From Ferribacterium limneticum (GTDB lineage Bacteria > Pseudomonadota > Gammaproteobacteria > Burkholderiales > Rhodocyclaceae), in contig NZ_CP075190.1 in the NCBI RefSeq assembly GCF_020510585.1, positions 1,920,001 through 1,984,000 of the forward strand: a stretch of DNA of 64,000 nt, written 5' to 3'. Of this stretch, positions 9,264 through 17,201 are shown piece after piece (the stretch's first letter is position 1; every line of letters starts with the position of its first letter). Made by a program: the position numbers and the translations under genes. The notes beneath the pieces were generated by a model. That model had not been told where the DNA came from and did not search any database. It worked only from the letters and a program-made list of their open reading frames with translations.

Positions 9264-10177
9264 GGCTGCACATCGCAAAATAACTTTTCCAATGCAGCAA
9301 TGGCGTCATCTAATCTTGAGTAGCTGAGGGAGCGGCCAAAGCTTCGGTCTGCAACGTTTGTGAGGCAGTGAAATCCATCAACCCCAAGAACGGGGTAATT
9401 GAAACAGTTTTCCGCCAGCTTCATCATTGTCTCGCCCTTGCTGATTGGCTCAAAGTTCAATTCCGAGTTGGGCTGGTAGTGTGGAAAGACCACGGCAAAT
9501 GGGCTGGCAGTGATCTGGCTTGCATCTATGCTGGTTCTGGGGGGGCGCATATGGGCAACATTACCCTTGGCTGTGTCGCCGATGGTTGCACCAAAAACAA
9601 CTTCATTTCCAAATTTCTGGATGATTTCGATAGAGTTGTTCTTTAATCCGATTGGCCTTGGAAAAGGGTGGATTTCATTTGTTTCCAGTGAAATCAACGT
9701 CATCTCGTCGGATAGAAGACGCCATCCTTCACACACCAAAGCTGCGCACAGCGTACTTTTACCGCTGCCGGGTGTTCCTGGAAGAATGAGTCCCTTGCCA
9801 TCTTTTTCGACGATTGCTGAGTGAATTATTGCGAACTGGTGACAATGGTTGGCGATAACCCAATTCAGCCCCCATTCGAACATGGCGAATGCTTGACCAA
9901 TTGGTAGTGGTCTAAACGGGAAGAAACCGTTGCAGGCAAAATTGACCTGCGGGCGAATCAGTCGCCGAGATAGAGATGGGGCATTTATACTGATTTGAAA
10001 ATCTGTAAATCCATCCTCGGCGCCGAGTGGATAGTCTGCGTATAGCAGCGAAAGTCCATCAGTGAGTTGTGGGAGCGAGGAGTGTATGGAGATTTCGAAA
10101 CTGGCCAAGGATAGGCGCAATCCATTCGAACCAAGTCGTCGTCTGATCTCGCTAGTTGAAAGCGATGAAAGCTTCAC
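9260..10177 (-). CDS. HprK-related kinase A
   Basis: The protein has 305 residues and the C-terminal fold of HPr kinase/phosphorylase without its N-terminal regulatory domain. The P-loop GTPGSGKST is at 134-142, in the setting KGLILPGTPGSGKSTLCAAL. The following LLSDEMTLI (D157, E158) corresponds to the second acidic motif. HPr kinases phosphorylate a serine of a carrier protein; relatives in RiPP clusters phosphorylate peptide serines. I recall this subfamily as HprK-related kinase A (TIGR04352), often near exosortase/EPS loci. It starts with GTG overlapping the stop of the PqqD-like gene (GTGA) and overlaps the nucleotidyltransferase by 4 bases. No HPr-like carrier protein is encoded nearby. 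Confidence 0.8.
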   Translation of the reverse strand: MKLSSLSTSEIRRRLGSNGLRLSLASFEISIHSSLPQLTDGLSLLYADYPLGAEDGFTDFQISINAPSLSRRLIRPQVNFACNGFFPFRPLPIGQAFAMFEWGLNWVIANHCHQFAIIHSAIVEKDGKGLILPGTPGSGKSTLCAALVCEGWRLLSDEMTLISLETNEIHPFPRPIGLKNNSIEIIQKFGNEVVFGATIGDTAKGNVAHMRPPRTSIDASQITASPFAVVFPHYQPNSELNFEPISKGETMMKLAENCFNYPVLGVDGFHCLTNVADRSFGRSLSYSRLDDAIAALEKLFCDVQP

Positions 10178-10461
10178 AAAAACTCTTTGATCTCTATTAA
10201 TCCAATATCTTGCAGACTGGCAAGAGTTCGGTCAACGAAGTTCTGAACTTCCTGTTCTGTGCCATCAAGGTGATGCGCCATTTCTCTGGCAAGCAGACTG
10301 CTAGTTCCTGAGTGGTCTCGGAGTATTTCGAAAAGGACAAGTACTGGAGGTGCGATCAGATGAGTCTCGCCAGAGAACGTGTCATACAACAGCAGATCAT
10401 CTTCCAATCGCCGTTCGATGAAACGACCAAAGTTATCGTGCTTAACGCTGATGCTAGGCAA
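10174..10461 (-). CDS. PqqD family protein (RRE-like) of the HprK-A cassette
   Basis: The protein is 95 residues with a PqqD-like winged-helix pattern. It opens with strand-rich sequence (FIERRLEDDLLLYDTFSGETHLIAPPVLVLFEIL), followed by helices ending in VDRTLASLQDIGLIE. PqqD-type domains bind leader peptides of ribosomally made, modified peptides and present them to enzymes. Its partner is unknown, but the gene lies 45 bases downstream of a secreted-protein gene and upstream of, and overlapping, the kinase. The predicted start is TTG without a convincing ribosome binding site, so the N-terminus is uncertain. I recall the matching family as TIGR04353 (HPr-rel-A system PqqD family). Confidence 0.75.
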   Translation of the reverse strand: MPSISVKHDNFGRFIERRLEDDLLLYDTFSGETHLIAPPVLVLFEILRDHSGTSSLLAREMAHHLDGTEQEVQNFVDRTLASLQDIGLIEIKEFL

Positions 10462-10506
10462 TGGAGTTTTACAAAGAGATTAAATGGGAGCGCTCAATTG
10501 ATCCGA

Positions 10507-11184
10507 TTACTGCCAAGTCGTGGTGAGGAATGCGTTAATGCTCAGACCGCCGGGCGGCACCAGAGTGCCATTGGCTAAATCCAGAACTTGCTGAACGGTC
10601 AGTATGTAGTGAAAAGAACTACCCGAGAGTTCACCGAGTTTTGCGTTGAAATATGCACATATCAGATGGCGGGTATTTTGATAGTTGTATGGTTCGTTCA
10701 GTACCTTGGCGAGCCTTTTTGTGCTAGACACGCCATCAGGATTTAAAACACCGGGGATGCTGGAAATCTTGGAGCCTCCCTTGTAGCAATCTGCTTGACT
10801 GGCACTGCCATTTGAACTGCAACCGGGAAGTGTTGAGTCAAAAGTTCCATAGCTGAACCCGATGGCTGTCCAAGCGCCAAGCGTTGTGTAGCTGCTAATA
10901 TTTCCACCGGGTTGTCCCCATCCTCCTGGGCTCCAGCCCTTGCTGCACCGACTGTCCCGGTTAGGGTCGGAGAGATTTCCAGAGAGCATGTTGGATAGGC
11001 ACTGTCCCGCAAGAACAGAACGACTGGATAGCGTCAGTACTACAGGCGCGCCAAGGATACCTAGTCGTGTCAGTTTGCGCCGACCAGAACTCTTGACGCC
11101 GTTTGGACTGGTTTCCTCAGTCACTATCGGATCGATTTTGTCTGACTCTGGGGGGCGATCAAGTTCTTTGTTGTTAGGTGACAT
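10507..11184 (-). CDS. Secreted protein of unknown function, candidate target of the HprK-A/PqqD/nucleotidyltransferase cassette
   Basis: I do not recognise this 225-residue protein as a named family. Residues 1-34 are polar and acidic. RRKLTR at 35-40 and a hydrophobic stretch (about 41-58, ending SVLAG) then form a Tat-like or Sec signal with an unusually long N-terminal extension. The mature part is rich in Gly, Ser and Asn, with five cysteines (first C62) and a GWSPGGW segment. The ATG at 11184 has GGAG 8 bases upstream and is preferred over the GTG three codons earlier. It is the first gene of the cassette, 45 bases before the PqqD-like gene. The long N-terminal extension could be a leader bound by PqqD, and the Ser/Thr-rich body or the C-terminal LTTTWQ could be modified. 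Both ideas are inference. Confidence 0.7.
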   Translation of the reverse strand: MSPNNKELDRPPESDKIDPIVTEETSPNGVKSSGRRKLTRLGILGAPVVLTLSSRSVLAGQCLSNMLSGNLSDPNRDSRCSKGWSPGGWGQPGGNISSYTTLGAWTAIGFSYGTFDSTLPGCSSNGSASQADCYKGGSKISSIPGVLNPDGVSSTKRLAKVLNEPYNYQNTRHLICAYFNAKLGELSGSSFHYILTVQQVLDLANGTLVPPGGLSINAFLTTTWQ

Positions 11185-11385
11185 GACATGCACTCCAAAT
11201 CGTGGGCGTTAATCTTTGCTTATTACAAGCAAAAAATAAGCCAAATTTATATTGCTTTGAATTCAATACGGTATTTGCCGTGCTGCCTACTAATTGGCTG
11301 GTGTATCGGCAAGTTTGTAAAAAAACCCGACAGTCGTAAATTGATGTTTAAACTTCGAATTAATATATCAATGGTAGGTCTTTTT

Positions 11386-12162
11386 CTATCGAATGGCTGA
11401 CTGTCTAAGAAGTTCTGTGAGAAAGTTCACTGGTATCGCGTATGTAATACCGGACGGGGTACTTAGAGCGGCCTCTCGGGTGCTTTTGATGAATACCATA
11501 TTGATTATTCCAATGACATCGCCGGTTTCTGGATTGAAAACAGGGCTACCACTGTTGCCAGGGTAGGCAGTCGCATCCAGTTGAAATATGTTGAAAACAC
11601 CATTTTTTAATCTATGGATCAATTTTTCGTTGAGTTGTCGCACATTTCCGCTGGGGAGCGCGATGGGAGTGATGGAAGAAACGATACCGCGATGAGTTAC
11701 AGGAGAGAAGCCGAGCGCACCTCCAATGGGAAAACCAGTAAATGTCACTTGCTGGCCTTCCCGTACAAAATCGGAGTTGGCCATGGGAAGCGCTGGTAGC
11801 GATGCTCCCTCTATAGTTAATACAGCGAGGTCGTGTTCTACGTCTTGTTTGGTAAGCAGCGCGCGACGGAGTTGTAACGTGCCCTGATCGCCACGAACTT
11901 GGACCACTAGTATGGGATCATCAGGAGAAAATTTTTCAGGAACCACGTGAGCATTGGTTGCAATGTGGTTGCCGTCTCCGACAACAAAACCTGTTCCCCG
12001 AAGAACGAATTGCGGGCTGCTGGTTTTCTTGAATGTGCCTACGGCAACGATCGATGGTTTTACCTTCTCGATTGTATTTGGAAGGTCTGCAAACGCCACT
12101 TGGGGGCAAGTACATCCAAAAACAATGCAAAATATAACAAAAATAATTTTTATCGGTCTCAC
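11386..12162 (-). CDS. Trypsin-like serine protease (Trypsin_2/S1C family), periplasmic
   Basis: The protein has 258 residues with a signal peptide (hydrophobic 5-24, ending VAFA). The catalytic triad is H72 (TNAHVV), D111 (EHDLAVL) and S204 (GNSGSP), in the order and spacing of HtrA/DegP-like proteases. No PDZ domain follows, so it is shorter than DegP. The GTG start overlaps the stop of the lytic transglycosylase (GTGA), indicating coupling. It is the last gene of the long prs operon. It could process exported proteins or clear misfolded ones during polysaccharide export; the substrate is unknown. Confidence 0.85.
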   Translation of the reverse strand: MRPIKIIFVIFCIVFGCTCPQVAFADLPNTIEKVKPSIVAVGTFKKTSSPQFVLRGTGFVVGDGNHIATNAHVVPEKFSPDDPILVVQVRGDQGTLQLRRALLTKQDVEHDLAVLTIEGASLPALPMANSDFVREGQQVTFTGFPIGGALGFSPVTHRGIVSSITPIALPSGNVRQLNEKLIHRLKNGVFNIFQLDATAYPGNSGSPVFNPETGDVIGIINMVFIKSTREAALSTPSGITYAIPVNFLTELLRQSAIR

Positions 12163-13067
12163 ATCGTCCTGCTGGAAATGATCTTTGGAAGCTCAGGCGA
12201 TGGCGCTGTAATCTTGGCATCAAACGGATGGTCGTCACGCTTGAATATCTCTCGGATGCGCTTTACGTAACCTCGTGTTTCCGCATAAGGGGGGATGCCG
12301 GAATATCGGTTCACTGTCCCTTCTCCTGCGTTATAGGCGGCTGCAACCAAGGGAACATTTCCCTGAAAATAGGCTAGCAACCAGCGCAGGTAGGAAAGCC
12401 CGCCGCGGATATTTTGTTCAGGGTCGAAGGGTTTCTTGACGTTGAAGCGTTCGGCGGTTTCGGGGATTAATTGCATTAGTCCTTGGGCATTTTTAGGTGA
12501 AATCGCGCCGGGGTTGAAATTGGATTCGGCGCGAATAATTGCCATAGCCAAGCGCGGATAAACCCCGTATTCGGGAGCTAGTTTCAAGACAAGATCCATG
12601 ACCTTGCGATGTTCAGGGGGAGCCTTGGCAAGGATATCTTGGCCTTCTTTGTCATGGGCATCCGGATCTGACAGACAGTCCGGGGGCTCGGCTACCGGTG
12701 TGCCAACTTGACGCAACATGCGTTTGGCCAAGGCATCTCCCTGCCGGGCGGCCATCGCAAAAAAATATGCAGCGGTTGCGTCGTCACGTTCAATGCCGCG
12801 GCCCATGGCATACATCCATCCGAGGTCGTATTGAGCCCCTGTGTCTCCAAGTCGGGCAGCTTCGCAATAAAGTTCAATTGCTTTTGTTGGGTTACGGGGA
12901 ATGCCGCTACCGTGCTCAAATAATTTTGCTTCAGAGCGTAAGGCTGCAGCGAAATCTTTTATATTGGCAGTCTCAGCTGTTGCCGATTTGCAAAATACGC
13001 TGGTTGCAAGCAAAGCGCAAAGCACCCAAGGGCGATGCCTATGGAGGGGAATCCTTGAGCGCTTCAT
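12159..13067 (-). CDS. Lytic transglycosylase (SLT domain) with N-terminal Sel1-like repeats
   Basis: The protein has 302 residues. After a signal peptide it has two Sel1-type repeats (about 48-118, with LYCEAARLGDTGAQYDLGWMYAMGRG-type pattern), then an SLT lysozyme-like domain. The catalytic Glu is in IIRAESNF (E181), followed by AQGLMQLIPETAERF and AAYNAGEGTV. It should cleave peptidoglycan between MurNAc and GlcNAc, perhaps opening a path for envelope assembly. The ATG at 13067 is preferred because AAGGAG sits 5 bases upstream; the GTG at 13073 overlaps that site. The gene lies just after the nucleotide-sugar dehydrogenase and overlaps the protease gene by 4 bases. Confidence 0.9.
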   Translation of the reverse strand: MKRSRIPLHRHRPWVLCALLATSVFCKSATAETANIKDFAAALRSEAKLFEHGSGIPRNPTKAIELYCEAARLGDTGAQYDLGWMYAMGRGIERDDATAAYFFAMAARQGDALAKRMLRQVGTPVAEPPDCLSDPDAHDKEGQDILAKAPPEHRKVMDLVLKLAPEYGVYPRLAMAIIRAESNFNPGAISPKNAQGLMQLIPETAERFNVKKPFDPEQNIRGGLSYLRWLLAYFQGNVPLVAAAYNAGEGTVNRYSGIPPYAETRGYVKRIREIFKRDDHPFDAKITAPSPELPKIISSRTM

Positions 13068-13076
13068 CACCACTCC

Positions 13077-14357
13077 TTATAAACGCCAAACCTCAACGCC
13101 TGCTTCGGCAAAAGCGTTGAGATCAAGCATGCTCTTGACGTCGGTAATGACACCGCCTCTTTTCAGTTTAGACACGAACTCAGCAGTTGTTAGTGCTTTG
13201 TACTGTTTGTGATTGACAGCAGCGACTACAGCGGCGGCCTCCGGTAGTTTGTCCCAGTCTACTAGGTCGACACCGTACTCGTGTTGTGCCTCGGTTGCAT
13301 CGGCCACCGGGTCATGCACCACCACTTTAGCACCGTAGGATTCAAGTTCTCTAATGACATCGATGACTCGGGAGTTACGAAGATCCGGGCAGTCTTCCTT
13401 GAATGTCAGGCCAAGTACTATGATCGGGCAATCTTTGATCGGGTGGCCTGCACGAACAAGCATCTTGATGGTCTGCTCCGCGACAAACTTGCCCATCCCG
13501 TCATTGATGCGCCTACCGGCTAGAATAACCTCAGGGTGATAGCCAAGCTTCTGTGCCTTGTGCGTCAGATAGTAGGGGTCGACGCCGATACAGTGACCGC
13601 CGACCAAGCCGGGGCGAAAGGGAAGAAAATTCCACTTGGTGCCGGCCGCCTGCAAAACCTCCAGCGTGTCGATGCCGATCTTGTCGAAAATGATGGCGAG
13701 TTCGTTCATCAGAGCTATATTAAGGTCACGTTGGGTATTCTCAATGACCTTGGCCGCCTCGGCAACCTTGATGTTGGAGGCTGGAAAGACCCCCGCCGTG
13801 ATCACGCTGCCGTAAATTTCCTGCACCTTGACCAGTGTCGCAGGCGTGTCGCCGGAAACCACCTTGACGATCTTGGTGACGGTACGTTCCTTGTCACCTG
13901 GGTTGATGCGCTCAGGAGAGTAACCTACAAAAAAATCTTTTTTCCAAGTCTTGCCGGATTCCTTTTCAAGAATCGGAATACAGACTTCTTCTGTGGCACC
14001 TGGGTATACCGTCGATTCGTAAACTACGATGGCACCCTGTTTCAGATTCCGACCAACGGTGGTTGATGAGCCGACAAGCGGGCTGAAATCTGGCTGGTGT
14101 GCGTCGTCGACTGGCGTCGGTACGGCGACGATGACAAAGTCAGCTTCGCGCAGAGCACTTGCATCTGTTGATACGATTAATTGTGTCGCTGCCTTGAGGT
14201 CTTCCGTGCTGACTTCGCCAGTCGGGTCGATATGGCGCTTGTAACTGTCAATTTTTACCTGGGAGAGGTCAAAGCCGATCGTTCGGTATTTCTTGCCAAA
14301 CTCAACGGCGAGCGGCAAACCGACATAGCCCAAGCCTACTACAGCAATTGTCGTCAT
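13077..14357 (-). CDS. UDP-sugar 6-dehydrogenase, TviB/WbpA-like
   Basis: The protein has 426 residues of the UDP-glucose/GDP-mannose dehydrogenase family. A Rossmann motif (VVGLGYVGLPLAVEF) sits at the N-terminus. The catalytic cysteine C256 is in GLVGGHCIGVDPYYL, and a C-terminal UDP-binding domain contains GLTFKEDCPDLRNS. These enzymes oxidise C6 of a UDP-sugar to a uronic acid with two NAD+. Overall resemblance is to the Vi-antigen TviB type (UDP-GlcNAc 6-dehydrogenase) rather than UDP-glucose dehydrogenase, though substrate cannot be decided from sequence. It implies an acidic sugar in the exopolysaccharide. AGGA precedes the ATG. It lies 44 bases downstream of prsT. Confidence 0.88.
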   Translation of the reverse strand: MTTIAVVGLGYVGLPLAVEFGKKYRTIGFDLSQVKIDSYKRHIDPTGEVSTEDLKAATQLIVSTDASALREADFVIVAVPTPVDDAHQPDFSPLVGSSTTVGRNLKQGAIVVYESTVYPGATEEVCIPILEKESGKTWKKDFFVGYSPERINPGDKERTVTKIVKVVSGDTPATLVKVQEIYGSVITAGVFPASNIKVAEAAKVIENTQRDLNIALMNELAIIFDKIGIDTLEVLQAAGTKWNFLPFRPGLVGGHCIGVDPYYLTHKAQKLGYHPEVILAGRRINDGMGKFVAEQTIKMLVRAGHPIKDCPIIVLGLTFKEDCPDLRNSRVIDVIRELESYGAKVVVHDPVADATEAQHEYGVDLVDWDKLPEAAAVVAAVNHKQYKALTTAEFVSKLKRGGVITDVKSMLDLNAFAEAGVEVWRL

Positions 14358-14401
14358 TTTTATTCCTGTATCTATCTAAAAGTTGGTTCCGAAATCGAAT
14401 C

Positions 14402-17191
14402 TCAAAGGGATTTCAGCAATTGACCGACCTCAGCTTGGCCTGGAAATGTGTTGCCAATTTTTGCCAAAGCTTCTAGTTCCTTGCGAGCCTCATCCTTCTT
14501 GCCGGCAGCAATGAGAGCCTTGGCAAGATTGAGCTTAATCGCACTGGCCTGAGGCGCAGCTGTTACGGCTTTCCTGAGTAAGTCGACAGCCTTGGCGGTT
14601 TCCCCCTTTTCGACCAACAACATGGCCAACGTATCCATGAATGCCGGTTGATTCGGCGCGAGCTGATTGGCTTTCTCCGCATATTCAAGTGCCTTCGGTG
14701 CTTTGAGTTGCCCCGATGCCCAAGCCAGGTTATTGAGAATGAGGGCATTGTTGGGTTGAAGGGTCGAAGCTGCCTGATAGTGACTAACTGCCAGTGAATA
14801 GTTCTTTTGTCCGGAAGCTAGGTCGCCCACATACATCCGGAATGTGAGATCTTTCGGATGCTCCTTAAGCCACGCTGTCGCTGTCTTTTCGGCTTCGATA
14901 GTATTTCCGGATGCGGTCAGAGAGCCATGCAACTTGATTGCAAGTTCTGGTGAGGCGACTTGTTTCAGACCGTTGCGGAAAGTATTGATTGCTTCGGGCC
15001 AAGCTTTGCCAAAAGCATGAATGTCACCTTCTAGAACGTAGCCAACAGTTTCCTTGGGGCGTTGTTTTTGTATTGTCCGAGCGATGTCGAGCGCATTTTG
15101 GGTATTCTTGTATTCCATAGCGACCATGATCAGCGAACGCTGGGCCTCCAGAATGTCAGGCTTGATCTCAAGTGCTTTCTTGAGGTTTTTGACGCCTTCA
15201 CCCTTATTCTTGTTTGCGAACTCGATTTCCGCCATGCGGAGCAGGGGAAGGGGGGAGGCGGGTTGAAGGAAGGCTAGTTTTCCATAGGTTATCTGTGCTT
15301 GATTGAGGTCACCAGACAGTTGCTGAGTGCGTCCCAACGCGTCGAGAATCTCCGGCTTGTCCTGAATGGCGCTGGCAGCCTCATTGGCTGCAGTCAATGC
15401 CTTTTTATTATCCTTAATCTTGAGGTAATACTGGATAAGGGTAAGTCGCGGCGCAGCTTCGCTTGGGTTTGCACTGATTGCTTTTCTAATTAAGGAAGAT
15501 ACCTCTTCCTCTGTGCCGCCACTGCCTGCTTTCAGTTCCGCAAGGGCGATTAGGGCTTGCGTGTTCTTTGGGTCGGCTGTGATGACAGACTCAAAGCGCT
15601 TGCGGGCTTCCTCTGGCTTTTTTTCAAGAAGATCCAGTGTCGCCAGGCTGGCAACTGCCGGAAAGAAGGTTGGGTCAATCGATAGAGCTTTTTCGAAGCT
15701 TTGACGAGCCCCGGCTATGTTCTTCTTGGCAAGCAAGGCGCGGGCACGCAGGTTGTGGGTTGCCGGGTTATTGGGTTGCTTCTTTTCAAGGCCGTCAATG
15801 GCCTTGATAGCATTGTCAAGCTGATTGTTACGCAGGTAGGCGGCAATTAGTGCCAAATCGGCTGTTATGCCTTTGTCTGCAACGGAAATTTGTTCAAGTT
15901 CCTGGAAGGCATTTTCAGAGTTTCCTTGGGCCATGTGCGCGAGGGCGAGTGACGTCTTTTTTGCGGCATTTTCGGGCTCCAGTTTACTGGCCTTGGCGAA
16001 ATACTCAGTAGCCTTGTTTGGTTCCCCATTCTGCAAATAGGCTTCTCCGGCCAGCGTCAACAGTGCCGAATCCTGATCGATACGGGTAAGGACAGGTTGC
16101 AGGGCCTCAATTGCCTTGCCGGGCTGACCCGATCGCAGGTGACTGGCAACCAGCAGGCGCCTTGCTAGCGGCAACCCGGGTGCTGTTTGCAACGCTTTGG
16201 TGAGGTAAGTCTCGGCCTGCTGGTAGGAGCGTAATTGATACTCGATAGCGCCAGCAATCTGGAGGCTGTTCGGATTGTTGGGCGAGTTCCTGAGAAGTTG
16301 TTGCGCTGATTCACGTGCAGTTTTGTAGTCTTTCCGCTGGTAGTTGACCTCGGCGTCAAGGAAATAGACTTGGGGATTCTTCGAGTTGATTTTCTTGAGT
16401 ACTTCAAGTTGTTTGGCAGCATCCTCAACCTTGTTGGCCCGGAGCAGCGAGGTAATGACAGCTGAATGAGCCGGCATAAAATCCGGTTTGGCTTGGATTG
16501 CTTTTTGATATTGCGCGAGCGCCCCCTCGGCATCTCCATCAATACCCAACAAGTTGCCTTGCATTAGCAGTGCATCAGGATTGCTCGGATGTTGGGTCAA
16601 TAGAGCACCAAGCTTGGATCGAGCGCCAGCAATATCCTTATTCGCTACCGTCTGCCTTATATCCGCGAGGCGTGCAGGGACATAGTCAGGCTGGGCTGTG
16701 AGAGCTTCCGCAAGCAGTTCTTTGGCAACTTCAGGCTTGCCGAGAGCAGTATAAGCTGAACCGAGGGTGGTGTTTAGCGCCGCCAATGATTCACCGGTGG
16801 AGAGTTTTGTTTTGCCAAACTCATCAACCAGTTTTTTGGCTTGTCCACCAGCCAGCATGGCGCGAGCCAACGTGGGCACAGTGGCATCGGCGGAATACTT
16901 GAGTTCCAGGGCTTTGCGCAATTCCACCTCAGCGCCGGCAACATCACCACTTTCGAGAAGCGCTGAGCCCAATAAGAAACGGGCTTCTGCGAGGTTGGGG
17001 TTTTTCTGCAAGGCGTTTTTTAGCTGAATGACGGCAGCCTTAGTGTCTTTTTTAGCCAGATAGTCCCTGCTGGATGCGATGAGTTTTTCCGTAGAGTCGC
17101 CGCTGCAGGCGCCAAGCATCAGAGTAAGTAGCGCAGTTGAAATAACGGTCGGGAATATTGAACGGGACATTTTCATGGTTGTATTCTTCAT
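14402..17191 (-). CDS. prsT: PEP-CTERM system TPR-repeat lipoprotein PrsT
   Basis: The protein has 929 residues. A lipoprotein signal ends at LMLGAC with lipidated C29, followed by tetratricopeptide repeats along nearly the whole length. Repeats of about 34 residues have the W/L-G-Y-A-F-P pattern, for example NPNLAEARFLLGSALLESGDVAGAEVELRKAL. Length and lipobox match the PrsT family (TIGR02917), which accompanies PrsK/PrsR in exosortase A loci and is expected at the outer membrane or periplasmic face as a scaffold for polysaccharide or protein export. It is 10 bases downstream of prsR in the same operon. Its exact role is not established. Confidence 0.92.
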   Translation of the reverse strand: MKNTTMKMSRSIFPTVISTALLTLMLGACSGDSTEKLIASSRDYLAKKDTKAAVIQLKNALQKNPNLAEARFLLGSALLESGDVAGAEVELRKALELKYSADATVPTLARAMLAGGQAKKLVDEFGKTKLSTGESLAALNTTLGSAYTALGKPEVAKELLAEALTAQPDYVPARLADIRQTVANKDIAGARSKLGALLTQHPSNPDALLMQGNLLGIDGDAEGALAQYQKAIQAKPDFMPAHSAVITSLLRANKVEDAAKQLEVLKKINSKNPQVYFLDAEVNYQRKDYKTARESAQQLLRNSPNNPNSLQIAGAIEYQLRSYQQAETYLTKALQTAPGLPLARRLLVASHLRSGQPGKAIEALQPVLTRIDQDSALLTLAGEAYLQNGEPNKATEYFAKASKLEPENAAKKTSLALAHMAQGNSENAFQELEQISVADKGITADLALIAAYLRNNQLDNAIKAIDGLEKKQPNNPATHNLRARALLAKKNIAGARQSFEKALSIDPTFFPAVASLATLDLLEKKPEEARKRFESVITADPKNTQALIALAELKAGSGGTEEEVSSLIRKAISANPSEAAPRLTLIQYYLKIKDNKKALTAANEAASAIQDKPEILDALGRTQQLSGDLNQAQITYGKLAFLQPASPLPLLRMAEIEFANKNKGEGVKNLKKALEIKPDILEAQRSLIMVAMEYKNTQNALDIARTIQKQRPKETVGYVLEGDIHAFGKAWPEAINTFRNGLKQVASPELAIKLHGSLTASGNTIEAEKTATAWLKEHPKDLTFRMYVGDLASGQKNYSLAVSHYQAASTLQPNNALILNNLAWASGQLKAPKALEYAEKANQLAPNQPAFMDTLAMLLVEKGETAKAVDLLRKAVTAAPQASAIKLNLAKALIAAGKKDEARKELEALAKIGNTFPGQAEVGQLLKSL

Positions 17192-17201
17192 AAGAGAGTG
17201 A

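Noticed and set aside
11215..11244. Imperfect inverted repeat upstream of the secreted protein gene
   Set aside because: The match (TTTGCTTATT / AATAAGCCAAA) is broken by an extra base and AT-rich; it may be chance.
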